A stretch of 64,000 nt of DNA from Akkermansiaceae bacterium (GCA_903919975.1 CAIXKE010000013.1:62001-126000); one strand, 5' to 3'. Positions 46,265 through 56,009 are shown, counted from the stretch's first letter. Notes: generated by a model from the sequence alone, not told the origin. Program-made: numbers and translations.

Positions 46265-47212
46265 CTACGTATCCTCGTTGAGCCGTGATCTGGGCTTTAG
46301 ATCCGCGCCGAGGGCATTGAGCAGTGTCCGCTTCCATTCGCCCGCTATGAACCGCCACCGCTTCCACAACCAAATTCCAACCACTCTAACGCATGATAAA
46401 CGGTGCGCGAAGGAAAGTGGAGCAACTCGAACCATCCCGCAATAGTCGGCCAACATCCTGCTGAATGAGCGGGAAATCCCGACATGATTTCGAGGGTCAA
46501 ACCAGTCCGCATATGCTTCAAAATCCGGCGCGACATTACGATACGCCACCCCAAAAACATACATGGACTGCTTTTCGTGACGCCTCAAATACAGAAGTAT
46601 GTCCGGAAGTTCCTCAAAACGTCCTAAGAGGGCGAGATGCGCCAACAACACACCGTCTCCGTGGTAGTAGCAACCGATCATGCTGGTCTGAAGCAGTTCA
46701 TTCCTGCGGATTAGGCCGAAGACCTCATAGCATCGTCCCCCTCCACGCATCATTTCGGAAAACCGGACAGAAGGATCGGGATCCCCGATGCGAAAAGGGG
46801 AGGCGTATTCCTCATGCTGATTGCCCGATGAATCGATATAACGCACCCTTGTGGAGGCGAGGACGGCGGTTGCATCCCGCTCAAGGACCTCAACGCATGC
46901 TGCTAGATAGGTCGGTGCAATGACATCATCGTGCGCCATCCATTTGAAATACCGCCCTCTTGCCTCGGCAACCAACATATTGAAGTTTCTAGCGGCACCG
47001 ATGTTTACAGCTTGGCGAATGTAGCGAATGCGCTGGTCCTGTAGACAGAACTCCCGGCAAATTCTTTCGGTTGCATCGGTAGAAGCATTGTCACTGATTA
47101 CCAATTCAAAGTCCCGGTAGGATTGAAGGACTATCGAGGTGATCGCCTCACGCAGGTAGTTTTCACCATTGAATACGGGAATGGCGATGCTTACTGTAGG
47201 AATCCGAGACAT
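46265..47212 (-). CDS. Family 2 glycosyltransferase
   Basis: This 315-residue GT-A enzyme begins TVSIAIPVFNGENYLREAI and carries ISDNASTDAT and the acidic motif WMAHDD near residue 93. The C-terminal third ends with a basic, amphipathic stretch (WLWKRWRFIAGEWKRTLL) that may attach to the membrane. It lies 4 bp downstream of the next glycosyltransferase gene. Confidence 0.88.
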   Translation of the reverse strand: MSRIPTVSIAIPVFNGENYLREAITSIVLQSYRDFELVISDNASTDATERICREFCLQDQRIRYIRQAVNIGAARNFNMLVAEARGRYFKWMAHDDVIAPTYLAACVEVLERDATAVLASTRVRYIDSSGNQHEEYASPFRIGDPDPSVRFSEMMRGGGRCYEVFGLIRRNELLQTSMIGCYYHGDGVLLAHLALLGRFEELPDILLYLRRHEKQSMYVFGVAYRNVAPDFEAYADWFDPRNHVGISRSFSRMLADYCGMVRVAPLSFAHRLSCVRVVGIWLWKRWRFIAGEWKRTLLNALGADLKPRSRLNEDT

Positions 47213-47216
47213 GATT

Positions 47217-48221
47217 TTATGTAAGATTCAATTCTGATTTATTTGGTTTCGGACATTGCTTTTCAGATATTGAATTAAAAGAAGTTGCATCAGCCGTGGA
47301 GAAGAGCGGCCGCGGCCACAGGGGAGACCGACGCAAGACGGAATACAGCCGGGTTTGGAGAAACAACTGGAGCGAGCCAATGCCGCGCGTCACCGGATTG
47401 GTCGCGGCCGCACGTTGGTGGGCCGCGTGCAGAGAGCGAATCATCGCCCGCTTCCGCACGGCCGCCGTGCGGACCTTTTCACTCATCGCCGCCCCGTCCT
47501 GCGAGAGGAACAGCGAAAAGACCCTTTCGACTGCATCGAGGTGTTTCAGCGGCTGGATGCGCGCAGGCCGTCCGAGGCTGTCGTGTTGCTCATGTTTCAC
47601 CACCTGCGGGGTGCCCACCACTGCCCATTGGCCTCGGATGGCCAGACGCAGGGCGAGGTGATGGTCCTCCAGCTGCCAAAGATCCTTATGAAATCCGCCG
47701 ACATCTTGAAACACCGCGGCGCGGATCATCACCACTTGATTGTATAAAAGAAAGCGGGTGGTTAGTATCTCGGCCGGGTTGAGCAGGTAGCCCGCCTCGG
47801 GTGCTGCCGCGAGTCCCGCGAGTTCAAATGATGTGGTCGGCCTGCCGGAGGAATCTTCGAGTTCGCAGTTGGTCACACAACAGCAAACATCTGGGCCGGC
47901 GCACTCCATGAGTCGGACCTGCCGTTCGATTTTTTCCGGAAGCCATTCGTCGTCGGAATCGAGGAACGCAAGATACTCGCCCCGCGCCTCTCCGGCACCC
48001 CTGTTACGCGCTACGGAAGGCCCGGCATTGGATTGGCGGATCACCCGGATGCGGGCGCCGAAGTCATTAAGCACGGCGGGCGTGTCATCGATTGAGCCGT
48101 CATCGACGACAATGACTTCGATCCCCCGGTATGTCTGTGCCAGAACGCTGGAAACCGCCATCGCTATCATGCCAGCCCGGTTATATGTAGGGATGATGAC
48201 TGAAACCAGAGGCTGCTTCAT
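47217..48221 (-). CDS. Family 2 glycosyltransferase
   Basis: The start is taken at ATG 48221 (MKQPLVSVIIPTYNRAGM), which overlaps the wzy-like stop as ATGA; an upstream in-frame ATG at 48230 is less likely. The 334-residue protein carries VVDDGSIDDT and LDSDDEWLPEK, the usual GT-A metal site, near residue 92. The substrate is unknown. Confidence 0.88.
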   Translation of the reverse strand: MKQPLVSVIIPTYNRAGMIAMAVSSVLAQTYRGIEVIVVDDGSIDDTPAVLNDFGARIRVIRQSNAGPSVARNRGAGEARGEYLAFLDSDDEWLPEKIERQVRLMECAGPDVCCCVTNCELEDSSGRPTTSFELAGLAAAPEAGYLLNPAEILTTRFLLYNQVVMIRAAVFQDVGGFHKDLWQLEDHHLALRLAIRGQWAVVGTPQVVKHEQHDSLGRPARIQPLKHLDAVERVFSLFLSQDGAAMSEKVRTAAVRKRAMIRSLHAAHQRAAATNPVTRGIGSLQLFLQTRLYSVLRRSPLWPRPLFSTADATSFNSISEKQCPKPNKSELNLT

Positions 48222-49570
48222 GTGGTCCATCTCGGATCGGTTACGCGTTGTCCCTCCGGCAAATCAATTTCCTTATCCGGCTCGGGTTCGCTGATCGCAT
48301 GCAGATTCACGGCCACTTCGTTCCTGGCGATTGTGTAAAACGAGCCGAGCATGGCCACCGGAAACCAGAAGAAAAACAGCGCCTGGCCGAAGTAACCCAC
48401 CGACATCGCCGAAGTCGCATGGGCGAAAAGCGAACCTCCCACGCACCAGAAGAAGAATCGATCGCCAACGCCGAAGCGTTCCGCTCCCGAAATCAGCCAG
48501 ACGGTACGGAATGACAACGCGAGGATCACAATGAGAAGAATCATACAGACCAATCCACCGGCGACTCCATAGGCGATGTATTGGTTGGTGATGTCGGTGT
48601 GCATCAGGGTGATGAAACTCTGATTCGGCATCCAGTGGATCGTTCGATCCGTTCCGAAAAGCCACCATTCATCCAAGTGATTGATCGTTTGCTGAATTAG
48701 ATATGAGCGGTGCCAGCTTGAACTTGCGCCAGTCAGGTCGATTTTCGAGATCAGGAAGTAAGGCGGCCTCTCCATGCACAGCGAAAGCAGGAAATATCCC
48801 GGAACCGCCACCTTGAGGCCGATAACGATGAGACGCCGCTGATACCAAAGGAGAATGGCGGTGATCGCAAACAAGGCGCTCAGAATCGGGCCGCTCGACG
48901 CGCATGCCACCACCATCAACAGCGAGGAGCCGAGGCCGATGATCGAGATGATCCGATGCTTGCGCCAGATTGCTAGGGCAAGGGGAAAACAACTTGCGCC
49001 GACGGTGCCGGCGAGGATCGCGTGGTTGAACGGACCTTGCGCACGGTAGCGCCCGTGGCGGAATGTGGGGATTTCCTGCACTCCGCCGAAGACGGAAAAG
49101 ATGTTATACCGCACCGCTTGCTCGATCACCATGGCAATAGCCACCGGCAAGAGGAGGATGCACAGGCCGCAGATGATTTGCTCGAGTTCGTCCGCCTCAC
49201 GGCAAAGCGAGCGGATCATGAAGTAGAAACCCGCGGTGTTGAGGATCGCGCCTGAAGTGTATATCAATCCCGAACCTGGACCCCAGACGTGGAAGAAACT
49301 CGCGAAAAGCAACCATATGGACCACCAGATGACGAGCTTGTCCAAAGGGTTCAATCCGTCGGCGAGTCCCTCCTTCCTGAAAATGACCCTCACGATGCCA
49401 ACGATCAAGATGATCCGGATCATCGGCAGGTTCAGACCACCGAGTTCGATCCCCTGGCCCACGGTCATGTAGAAACATCCGACCAGGAAAGACAGCACCG
49501 CCCAGCGCCGTGGCGCGAAAAACACACCGCAAGACGTCAGCAAGAGCAAGAGGATGGCGAAAGGATTCAT
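48218..49570 (-). CDS. O-antigen polymerase/ligase-like membrane protein (Wzy/WaaL)
   Basis: This 450-residue protein has about 10-12 hydrophobic helices and a larger polar loop near residues 270-330 (LIQQTINHLDEWWLFGTDRT, then IHWMPNQ). That layout is typical of O-antigen ligase/polymerase family proteins. Sequence alone does not separate Wzy from WaaL. A Wzx flippase encoded in the same cluster favours a polymerase role. It overlaps the next gene by ATGA and follows the pyruvyltransferase-like gene by 15 bp. Confidence 0.82.
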   Translation of the reverse strand: MNPFAILLLLLTSCGVFFAPRRWAVLSFLVGCFYMTVGQGIELGGLNLPMIRIILIVGIVRVIFRKEGLADGLNPLDKLVIWWSIWLLFASFFHVWGPGSGLIYTSGAILNTAGFYFMIRSLCREADELEQIICGLCILLLPVAIAMVIEQAVRYNIFSVFGGVQEIPTFRHGRYRAQGPFNHAILAGTVGASCFPLALAIWRKHRIISIIGLGSSLLMVVACASSGPILSALFAITAILLWYQRRLIVIGLKVAVPGYFLLSLCMERPPYFLISKIDLTGASSSWHRSYLIQQTINHLDEWWLFGTDRTIHWMPNQSFITLMHTDITNQYIAYGVAGGLVCMILLIVILALSFRTVWLISGAERFGVGDRFFFWCVGGSLFAHATSAMSVGYFGQALFFFWFPVAMLGSFYTIARNEVAVNLHAISEPEPDKEIDLPEGQRVTDPRWTT

Positions 49571-49585
49571 GTGGGATGCTGCGGA

Positions 49586-50482
49586 TCAATGGAGTGAGAC
49601 GGCGGAGTTCTCGCTCAGGGAATACTCATAAACCCCGTCGATTTTGTGATAAGCTCCCCGCAATAGGTGGACGCGTTTGCCGAGCAACGAACCCAAAATG
49701 CCGACATGCAGGCGATTGGTGATGACAGCCCGCGAGTTTCTCACCTCACGGCAGAAGCCATGAAAATCTAGCGAAACCGAGATATCTCGATAGACGATTT
49801 CACTGGCTGCGGGGCGTGGCGAGATCGATCGGAGAATCGGCGTAAGCCGGTCCGCGCTGCGATTGGCGACGAGGCGGTCGCGCAGCCACGAGAGCGGTTT
49901 TCGGATCGGTGCGGGAAGCCAGGACGCACGAGTCCGTGCAAACACGCCGGCCTCCCCCTCGCAGTCCTTGCGCATCGCGCAGAGCACCTGCCGATCCTGC
50001 GCGAGAGAAAGTTGTTCGCGGAGGAACTCCGAATCGCGCAGCTCGAACGCAAGGTCCTGGCTGAGCATCACGGTGACTTGTGGCGGTAAATCGAGCGAGC
50101 GTAGGAACTCCTCACTGCGCCTTTCCCGGCAAAACAGAGTGATACGGCCTGACGATTTCCGGAGAATCGCAGGGAAATCCAGCTTGCGGAACCAATAAGA
50201 GCTCGGGCCCACCACGATGTCCTTGTCCGGAGCCACCCCGATGAGCGCCTCCAGCACCTGCGCGGCTCCTTCAGGCCAAAGATCGTTCATCGCGCCGCCG
50301 CCATTGATGAGAATCAGGTCAGCGTCATGGGGCGTCCGGCCGGCGTGCAGCCCGGTTTTGCGCAACACTTCCGCGATGCCCATCCAGATGAGCTGGTCGC
50401 CATTGTTGCCCTTCAACACCTCGAGGTGGATCGAAGGGCCACCAAGGGACCGCATGTATTGGAGGAAACTGGATTCGCTCAT
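49586..50482 (-). CDS. Polysaccharide pyruvyl transferase family protein
   Basis: The gene starts at ATG 50482, overlapping the upstream stop as ATGA. The longer open frame upstream has a non-coding, Arg/Pro-rich composition and is the shadow of the glycosyltransferase gene. The 298-residue product has LKGNNGDQLIWMGI near residue 21, INGGGAMNDLWPEG, and the C-terminal block AVITNRLHVGILGSLLGK, which are hallmarks of the PS_pyruv_trans family. Such enzymes add ketal-linked pyruvate from PEP to sugars, making the glycan acidic. Confidence 0.86.
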   Translation of the reverse strand: MSESSFLQYMRSLGGPSIHLEVLKGNNGDQLIWMGIAEVLRKTGLHAGRTPHDADLILINGGGAMNDLWPEGAAQVLEALIGVAPDKDIVVGPSSYWFRKLDFPAILRKSSGRITLFCRERRSEEFLRSLDLPPQVTVMLSQDLAFELRDSEFLREQLSLAQDRQVLCAMRKDCEGEAGVFARTRASWLPAPIRKPLSWLRDRLVANRSADRLTPILRSISPRPAASEIVYRDISVSLDFHGFCREVRNSRAVITNRLHVGILGSLLGKRVHLLRGAYHKIDGVYEYSLSENSAVSLH

Positions 50483-51738
50483 GGTAGTGAATTTCTTGAT
50501 GCCGCCATAGCCGGGTGAGACAGACTGTGAGCAGGCCCTGGAAAAGACGGTGCTGCGAGCACCTGCTGATAGATCGAGGAGAGCCGCTGCCCCGCACGCT
50601 TCCATGTTAGGCCGTCGCGGGAGGCCAAGGCACCGCGCCGGAGGGTCGCCAGCAGGGCGCGGTCCCGGTGCAGCTGGCTGAAGTGGCCTGCAAGCTCGTC
50701 CACCGCACGCATCGAGTGCACCAGCGAGTCCGTGCCGTGTCGGCATTTCGCTCCACTGGCGTCGGAAACGAGCAGCACGCAGCCTGAGCCGGTGGCTTCG
50801 TAGCAAACGAGCGCGCTGCCCTCCTCCACCGAAGAAAGCACCAAGACATCGGACTCTCTCAGGATCATCGGCAAATCGTCGCGCTGTCCCATGGCGTGCA
50901 CGCGCGGGTGTTCTAACAGCGGACCCAAGCTCTGCCGGTATCCCGGGACGAAGTTGCCGCAGATGCGGAAGGACCCGGCCCGGCCGGCCTCGGATGCCTG
51001 CCATGCCGCAAGCGCATAATGGAGGCCCTTGCGCGGTTCGCAAACGCCCGCATAGACGACCTCGAGTCCCTCGCGCTGCGAACGTTCGGCGGGTCCCGGC
51101 GTGAAGCGGCCTTCATCAAACCCGTATTGGTGAGGCAAAATTTTTCCTGCGGCGAATCCGCGGTCCAGGAAGCTGCGTGCCACAAAGTCGGACGGGCAGA
51201 GGAGGAAGTCGCTCTCCTCATATTCCCGCATTTCATGATCCAGGGTCCGCTGGTTGAACGAGTGGTCGTGACCCTTTTCCAGTTGGATACCGCAGCGGCG
51301 CGATTCCTCGTCCTCGGCCTCAAACGCGTAAGCCGTGTGGGCGTTCGGCCGTTCCAATAGGGTGGGGATACCGAAACGCCGCGCGGTGCGGATGGTCCGG
51401 AGCGCCGCCCCCGGCCAGCAGTGGACGATGTCGATTCCGTCGGCATTCGCCTCAAGCCAGCGAGCGGTGATCCAGTCGTGCAAAGCCAACATGCGGTTCC
51501 TTCCAACCACACGCATCGGCAGGTGAAACCTACCCATGCCCAAGGTCTTGACGACCTTTACGGCACCGGGCAGTGGTCGATCGACAGAGCCGCAGAGCAC
51601 CGTCATTTCCGCCTGTGGGGTGGCCCCAATCACCTGCTGCCATGCGGTGAGGCAGATTCTTCCGGCGCCGATCCGGTACGGAAAGCTGTAAAGCACCCGT
51701 GGAACACGCCGCCCTTGGGGAGGTTGTCGGGTTGTCAT
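50479..51738 (-). CDS. Family 4 glycosyltransferase
   Basis: This 419-residue GT-B protein has LEVVYAGVCEPRKGLHYALA near residue 224, the typical start of the donor domain, and VLSSVEEGSALVCYEATGSG near 312, the E-x7-E motif. The N-terminal half carries DIVHCWPGAAL and LLERPNAHT. It lies 87 bp downstream of the beta-helix gene. Donor and acceptor are unknown. Confidence 0.88.
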   Translation of the reverse strand: MTTRQPPQGRRVPRVLYSFPYRIGAGRICLTAWQQVIGATPQAEMTVLCGSVDRPLPGAVKVVKTLGMGRFHLPMRVVGRNRMLALHDWITARWLEANADGIDIVHCWPGAALRTIRTARRFGIPTLLERPNAHTAYAFEAEDEESRRCGIQLEKGHDHSFNQRTLDHEMREYEESDFLLCPSDFVARSFLDRGFAAGKILPHQYGFDEGRFTPGPAERSQREGLEVVYAGVCEPRKGLHYALAAWQASEAGRAGSFRICGNFVPGYRQSLGPLLEHPRVHAMGQRDDLPMILRESDVLVLSSVEEGSALVCYEATGSGCVLLVSDASGAKCRHGTDSLVHSMRAVDELAGHFSQLHRDRALLATLRRGALASRDGLTWKRAGQRLSSIYQQVLAAPSFPGPAHSLSHPAMAASRNSLP

Positions 51739-51825
51739 TTAGGGTGGACGCGGGGCGTATGCGGTCGGGCCTTACCCGCACCGGAAGAGGACAGGGCGTC
51801 AGCAACCGAATGGCCATTTACCGAC

Positions 51826-53490
51826 CTACGGTTGGATGCGCAGCCCGGATGGCGGCGTCGGCGGGTTCAATCCCGTCACCACGATTCCAGAAACCTGATA
51901 AGACCCACTCTCGGCCTTCGCAGCGAGATTGGCCAAAGTGGCGATGGTGGCCTGCTCGGTGCGGAACGCGTAATCCGTGGCGATTGCCACCGGGCTGCCA
52001 CCCTCCGGCGTGACGACGGCTGAGTATTTTTTCCCAGGAACATCAACGTCCAAGTCAATCCGGTAAGTCTTGTTCAGCACGTGTGTTAGAACCGCATCCG
52101 CTTTGTAGACACCGCCGCTCCTCGCCTCAACCACCCCGGTGTCCGAGAAACGAACAGCGACGGCAAGGTCCGTGAACGCCGCAGCGGCAGCTCCCGACAA
52201 CCCAACTAGCGTATTGGTGGGGCTGGTCAGAAGCCGGAGATCGAGCGACGCCCGCACCCGCTGGCTTAAACCCGCAAACGGATAGTTCTGCCATAACAAC
52301 GCCGAACCCGTATCCCCCGTACCCGGCGACACCCGGTTTGGCCCCCAGATCGAGCTTAAAAAAGCGGTGGTCGGTTTCGTCATGAGTTTCGAGAGATAAT
52401 CGGCTGTGTTGGTCGACCTAGTCCAAGTCCCGGAAGCGGGAACCACAAAGCCCGATACCACCTCGGACAGCGTGCTGCCGCTCACCAATGCGAACGGGTT
52501 GTTAGAATAGGCGCCATTGGGATTGCTCAACAGCATGGGACCGTAGAAGTACGAACCGGTAGCCGTCCAATTGCTGCCAGCTCCATTGATCGCACAGAAA
52601 AACTCCGCAGTCTCCCCGCCGGGCGTAACCGGATAGACCGTCTTGCCCAGCTCGCTGCCGATGACCACGAGGCGCTCCATCGTGAGGCCTTGGGTGCCTC
52701 CCGTCTGGAAAGCGGCGTTGTTCGAGGCGAAAATCACCGAATCCCGGAGTGTGAGGTTGATATTTTTGTAGGAGGCCCCGCCAGCTGCATAAATCTGAAG
52801 AGTGTCCGTGTGCGGGCGCGGATCGGTGTTGTCCACGTAGTAATGGGGTGCCATCCACAGGCCGTCGAAGCGATAGCCGGTGAAATTGCCGCTATTGGCG
52901 ATGACCTGAAATACATCGGCATTCGAAGTCTCAGCATTGAGCCACACCACCTCGGACAGCTCAATGTTCGAGACGAGGCCGCCACTCGCCTGCGCATGCA
53001 GGGCGGAATATCCGTCCACCTGCGTCCACGCGAGGGCGCTGCGGTCGCAGTCGATCCAATAAAAACCCCCGCAGCGGAACCCGGCAAAGCAGACACCCTT
53101 GACCCTGGTGAGCTTGTAACCGTTCTGGATCTGGACGCTACCGTAGCCATCCCGCGGACAAACCGTCACACGCCGGGTCCATGCAGAGGAACCACTATCG
53201 ATGATGACCGAGGTCGAGCCTAGGCTCGCCCCAAGCCCCACCAGGGTGCCAGGGCGAACGGTGATTCTGACGCCCGCCGCCGCCTGTGCCGCGGTCACTT
53301 GCCGCAATGCGGTCTGGATGGCGCTCCACGAGCAATCCACCTCGATGTTGAGCGTGGCCGTATCATACATGAACGGCGTGGGGATCAACGACGGCCAGTG
53401 ACTGCCGTTTGGCCCGTATGAAAGCACACGAACCGGGGTTGCCGCGGAAAGCATGGCCACGGCACCAAAACCCAGCAGCAAGAGTCTCAT
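51826..53490 (-). CDS. Secreted right-handed beta-helix-like protein
   Basis: The start at ATG 53490 (with another ATG at 53493) gives a signal peptide, MRLLLLGFGAVAMLSA, and a mature protein of about 535 residues. The frame is open to 53568. The middle region has short strand-rich repeats (TLVGLGASLGSTSVIIDSG, VTVCPRDGYGSVQIQNGYKL, NIELSEVVWLNAETSNADVF, NINLTLRDSVIFASNNAAF). These suggest a pectate-lyase-like parallel beta-helix. No catalytic residues can be assigned. In this setting it could be a polysaccharide lyase, epimerase or trimming enzyme. Confidence 0.65.
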   Translation of the reverse strand: MRLLLLGFGAVAMLSAATPVRVLSYGPNGSHWPSLIPTPFMYDTATLNIEVDCSWSAIQTALRQVTAAQAAAGVRITVRPGTLVGLGASLGSTSVIIDSGSSAWTRRVTVCPRDGYGSVQIQNGYKLTRVKGVCFAGFRCGGFYWIDCDRSALAWTQVDGYSALHAQASGGLVSNIELSEVVWLNAETSNADVFQVIANSGNFTGYRFDGLWMAPHYYVDNTDPRPHTDTLQIYAAGGASYKNINLTLRDSVIFASNNAAFQTGGTQGLTMERLVVIGSELGKTVYPVTPGGETAEFFCAINGAGSNWTATGSYFYGPMLLSNPNGAYSNNPFALVSGSTLSEVVSGFVVPASGTWTRSTNTADYLSKLMTKPTTAFLSSIWGPNRVSPGTGDTGSALLWQNYPFAGLSQRVRASLDLRLLTSPTNTLVGLSGAAAAAFTDLAVAVRFSDTGVVEARSGGVYKADAVLTHVLNKTYRIDLDVDVPGKKYSAVVTPEGGSPVAIATDYAFRTEQATIATLANLAAKAESGSYQVSGIVVTGLNPPTPPSGLRIQP

Positions 53491-53581
53491 CATGGTCTTA
53501 ATTATTAAGTTATTAAAATTACTTGGTATATACATAATAAAACATAAAAATTTGAAACGTGATGTCAAGGGGTGAAATGAT

Positions 53582-54517
53582 TCACGTTGGGCCGCCTACC
53601 CAATGAAATCGACCGCGGACCGGCAAATGCCTGTCGGCTCCGGCCTGTCGGCGCATCGAGCGGAGTCGCGACCATGTGGCGGAGGAAATGGGGCGGCGTT
53701 CGTGCAGACAACGCCGCGAGAGGGAGGCAGCGGATTTGAACATCGCGAAAAAATCCATGGCATGGCCGTCGAGGACGGCGCGGCCTGCGTTGTATGCGAG
53801 GCGGGGCACAAGGAATTTCAAGCCTAGCAGAAACGGGCAGCATCGAAGCGCCAGGAGAATCTGGTTGCGAGGCTTGAAAAAGACCTGGATGCGATTCCGA
53901 CGGGCACTTGAACATGCATGGTGCACCACCTCGAAGCGCGGCATGTGGAGGATCCGCACCCCACAGTCGAGCAAGCGCCAAGCCAACTCGACCTCCTCGT
54001 AGTGCATGTAATAAATCTCCGGAAAGAGCCCAGCCTCGATCAAATCCAAACGACGGAACGCATAGGCGGTGCCGCTGAAATATCCGGTTTCAAATTCGCG
54101 GTCGCCGCCGCTTGCAAGCGGCACCGGATGCCACCAGCGCGGCTCGTCGTCACCGCCGTCCAGGGTGAGAAGGCGCATGGCGATCCCGATCGGCGACGGG
54201 GCCCGGTCGAACTCCTGTCGGATGCCGCGGAGGAGTCCGGGATCACGGAGCGAGACATCACTGTCGAGGCCCACGATCAGATCACCCCTGGCTTCGAGGA
54301 TCCCGCGATTGCGGGTGACGCATGGGCCGCCGTTCGTTTCGTTCACAAACAACCTCACTTCTGGAAATTCCGCGCTCACCCGCGCCGGTGTTTCGTCAGT
54401 CGAGCCGTCGTCCACCACGACCACCTCAAAGTCCGCGCCTTCCTGGAGCCGCAGGTCTCCCAGCAATCGCAGGATGCAATCGCAGCGGTTGAACGAAGGA
54501 ACCACGACGGAAATCAT
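53582..54517 (-). CDS. Family 2 glycosyltransferase
   Basis: The start is ATG 54517 (MISVVVPSFNRCDCILRLL), which overlaps the upstream stop as ATGA; the open frame to 54697 is the shadow of the neighbouring gene. The 311-residue protein has VVDDGSTDET near residue 37 and GLDSDVSL, the D-x-D type motif, near 90. A C-terminal helical region (LALRCCPFLLGLKFLVPRL) may associate with the membrane. Confidence 0.87.
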   Translation of the reverse strand: MISVVVPSFNRCDCILRLLGDLRLQEGADFEVVVVDDGSTDETPARVSAEFPEVRLFVNETNGGPCVTRNRGILEARGDLIVGLDSDVSLRDPGLLRGIRQEFDRAPSPIGIAMRLLTLDGGDDEPRWWHPVPLASGGDREFETGYFSGTAYAFRRLDLIEAGLFPEIYYMHYEEVELAWRLLDCGVRILHMPRFEVVHHACSSARRNRIQVFFKPRNQILLALRCCPFLLGLKFLVPRLAYNAGRAVLDGHAMDFFAMFKSAASLSRRCLHERRPISSATWSRLRSMRRQAGADRHLPVRGRFHWVGGPT

Positions 54518-55473
54518 GAGTTGGCCGGAGTTTGATCCACGATTGGCCGGCCATATCCACAAAGCCATTCCCTGCGGTGCCGCCACACCGTGCGCCACCG
54601 GTTTCCATCCGGATGAAGCGGGCGGGACAGGATCGAGGGCAATGCTCGCAGGCCGGTGCCGGCTGCGAGCAAGAACAACCCGGTTTTCAGCCGCCACCCG
54701 CGCCAGTGCTTGCGCATCAGGCTGGCCTTGCTGCGGTATAGCAACAGCATCTTGTGGGCGGGCGATTCCGAAGACGTGCCCAACTTGTGGACCAACTCAG
54801 CATCCGGACAAATCACTGGCCGGTATCCCAGCGCACGGGCACGGATCGCGAAATCCACGTCCTCTCCATACATGAAATAGCTTTCATCCAGCCCACCGAG
54901 CTTCTGCCAAATAGCGGCGCCAACTAACAGGAAACACCCGGTGATTACCCCAACCTCACGCACGGTGTCGCGTTTCCAGCCACCCAGTGATTCCGGGTTC
55001 AGTAATGGAGAACCGGGCGCTAAACTGCTGAGACCGGTAGCGAACATCAGCGTGCTGCAAAGAGTGGGCAAGCCGAGGCAGGAAAGTGGTTCCAGACTGC
55101 CATCCGTCTTCAATGTGCGGCCGCCATAGAGACCGTATCGCGGATTCTCCCGTGCGAATCCTACAATTACGTCGATGGCATGGCGGCGCACCACCGTGTC
55201 CGGGTTGAGCAGCAACACGAAGTCCGCATCCGCTTGGCGCGATCCGTAGTTCACTCCTTTAGCAAACCCAAGATTGCCACCGGGCAGCAGCAAGTTCACG
55301 GCGGGATAGCGTTCCCTAACAATTTCGACGGTCGAGTCGGCCGATGCGTTGTCCACTACAATCACCTGCATCGAAACATCCCGCCGCTCGGAATAAACCG
55401 CATCAAGGCAGGCCGAGATCTCATCCTCCGAGTTGTAGGTGACAATAATGACGGCAATATCGTAAGCACTCAT
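54514..55473 (-). CDS. Family 2 glycosyltransferase (rhamnosyltransferase-like)
   Basis: This 319-residue protein has the compact layout of WbbL-type rhamnosyltransferases: IAVIIVTYNSEDEISACLDA, VVDNASADST, LLLNPDTVV near residue 93, and YFMYGEDVDFAIRARALGYR near 215. It overlaps both neighbours by ATGA. The dTDP-rhamnose genes of the same locus make rhamnose a likely, though unproven, donor sugar. Confidence 0.87.
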   Translation of the reverse strand: MSAYDIAVIIVTYNSEDEISACLDAVYSERRDVSMQVIVVDNASADSTVEIVRERYPAVNLLLPGGNLGFAKGVNYGSRQADADFVLLLNPDTVVRRHAIDVIVGFARENPRYGLYGGRTLKTDGSLEPLSCLGLPTLCSTLMFATGLSSLAPGSPLLNPESLGGWKRDTVREVGVITGCFLLVGAAIWQKLGGLDESYFMYGEDVDFAIRARALGYRPVICPDAELVHKLGTSSESPAHKMLLLYRSKASLMRKHWRGWRLKTGLFLLAAGTGLRALPSILSRPLHPDGNRWRTVWRHRREWLCGYGRPIVDQTPANS

Positions 55474-56009
55474 GAACGTTTGGTGATGACGCTCGTTTCC
55501 GCACTTCTCATTTTAGGACTCCGTAAGATGAAGTCATGGAGCGAGTCAATTAGGGAACCGGAGGCGACCGGGCCGATGCGGCCGGGCACGATGCGGCCGG
55601 GCACGATGAATTCCGGGAGATGGTTGAGCATCGACATCAACTGGCTTTCATCCTTTGCCACTTGCACCAGACAAAGCTCGCACATGCACTTAGCCGTGGC
55701 CATCTGGTGCTCGCTGCGGTGCTCGCAGAACGAGGCACGCTTGGGCATAACCAAGATCGGCTTGCCACATAACAGCGCCGTCAGAATCGTGCCCATGCCG
55801 GCATGCGAGATGATCAGCGATGCCTCGTCAAAACGCCGCTTGAAATCCGGTGGCTGGAGGAAATGGGTGAACTCGATGTATTCCGGCTCCCATCCACCCT
55901 CACCGATCTGGGCGAACACATCGCGGCGGTCATGGTCACGAGCCCACGAGTCGACCACACGCATCATACGGTCGAAGGGAAGGTCGGTGCCGACGGTGAC
56001 AAAGATCAT
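55470..56009 (-). CDS. PssE/Alg13-like glycosyltransferase subunit
   Basis: The start is ATG 56009 (MIFVTVGTDLPFDRMMRVVD), overlapping the pssD-like stop as ATGA. The 179-residue product is the donor-binding half of a split GT28-type enzyme. IISHAGMGTILTALLCGKP, VMPKRASFCEHRSEHQ and the terminal helices are family features. A 15-bp tandem repeat (55575-55607) encodes VPGRI twice. It should work as a complex with the membrane-anchoring PssD-like protein encoded just upstream. Confidence 0.9.
   Translation of the reverse strand: MIFVTVGTDLPFDRMMRVVDSWARDHDRRDVFAQIGEGGWEPEYIEFTHFLQPPDFKRRFDEASLIISHAGMGTILTALLCGKPILVMPKRASFCEHRSEHQMATAKCMCELCLVQVAKDESQLMSMLNHLPEFIVPGRIVPGRIGPVASGSLIDSLHDFILRSPKMRSAETSVITKRS
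55575..55607 (-). repeat. 15-bp tandem repeat within the pssE-like gene
   Basis: GATGCGGCCGGGCAC occurs in tandem (about 55575-55604), producing the repeated residues P-G-R-I-V-P-G-R-I in the C-terminal part of the protein. It is in frame, so it adds five residues without breaking the gene. Confidence 0.7.

Noticed and set aside
50483-51043. N-terminal extension of the pyruvyltransferase-like frame
   Set aside because: It overlaps the glycosyltransferase gene, is rich in Arg and Pro, and the ATGA-overlap start at 50482 fits the family.
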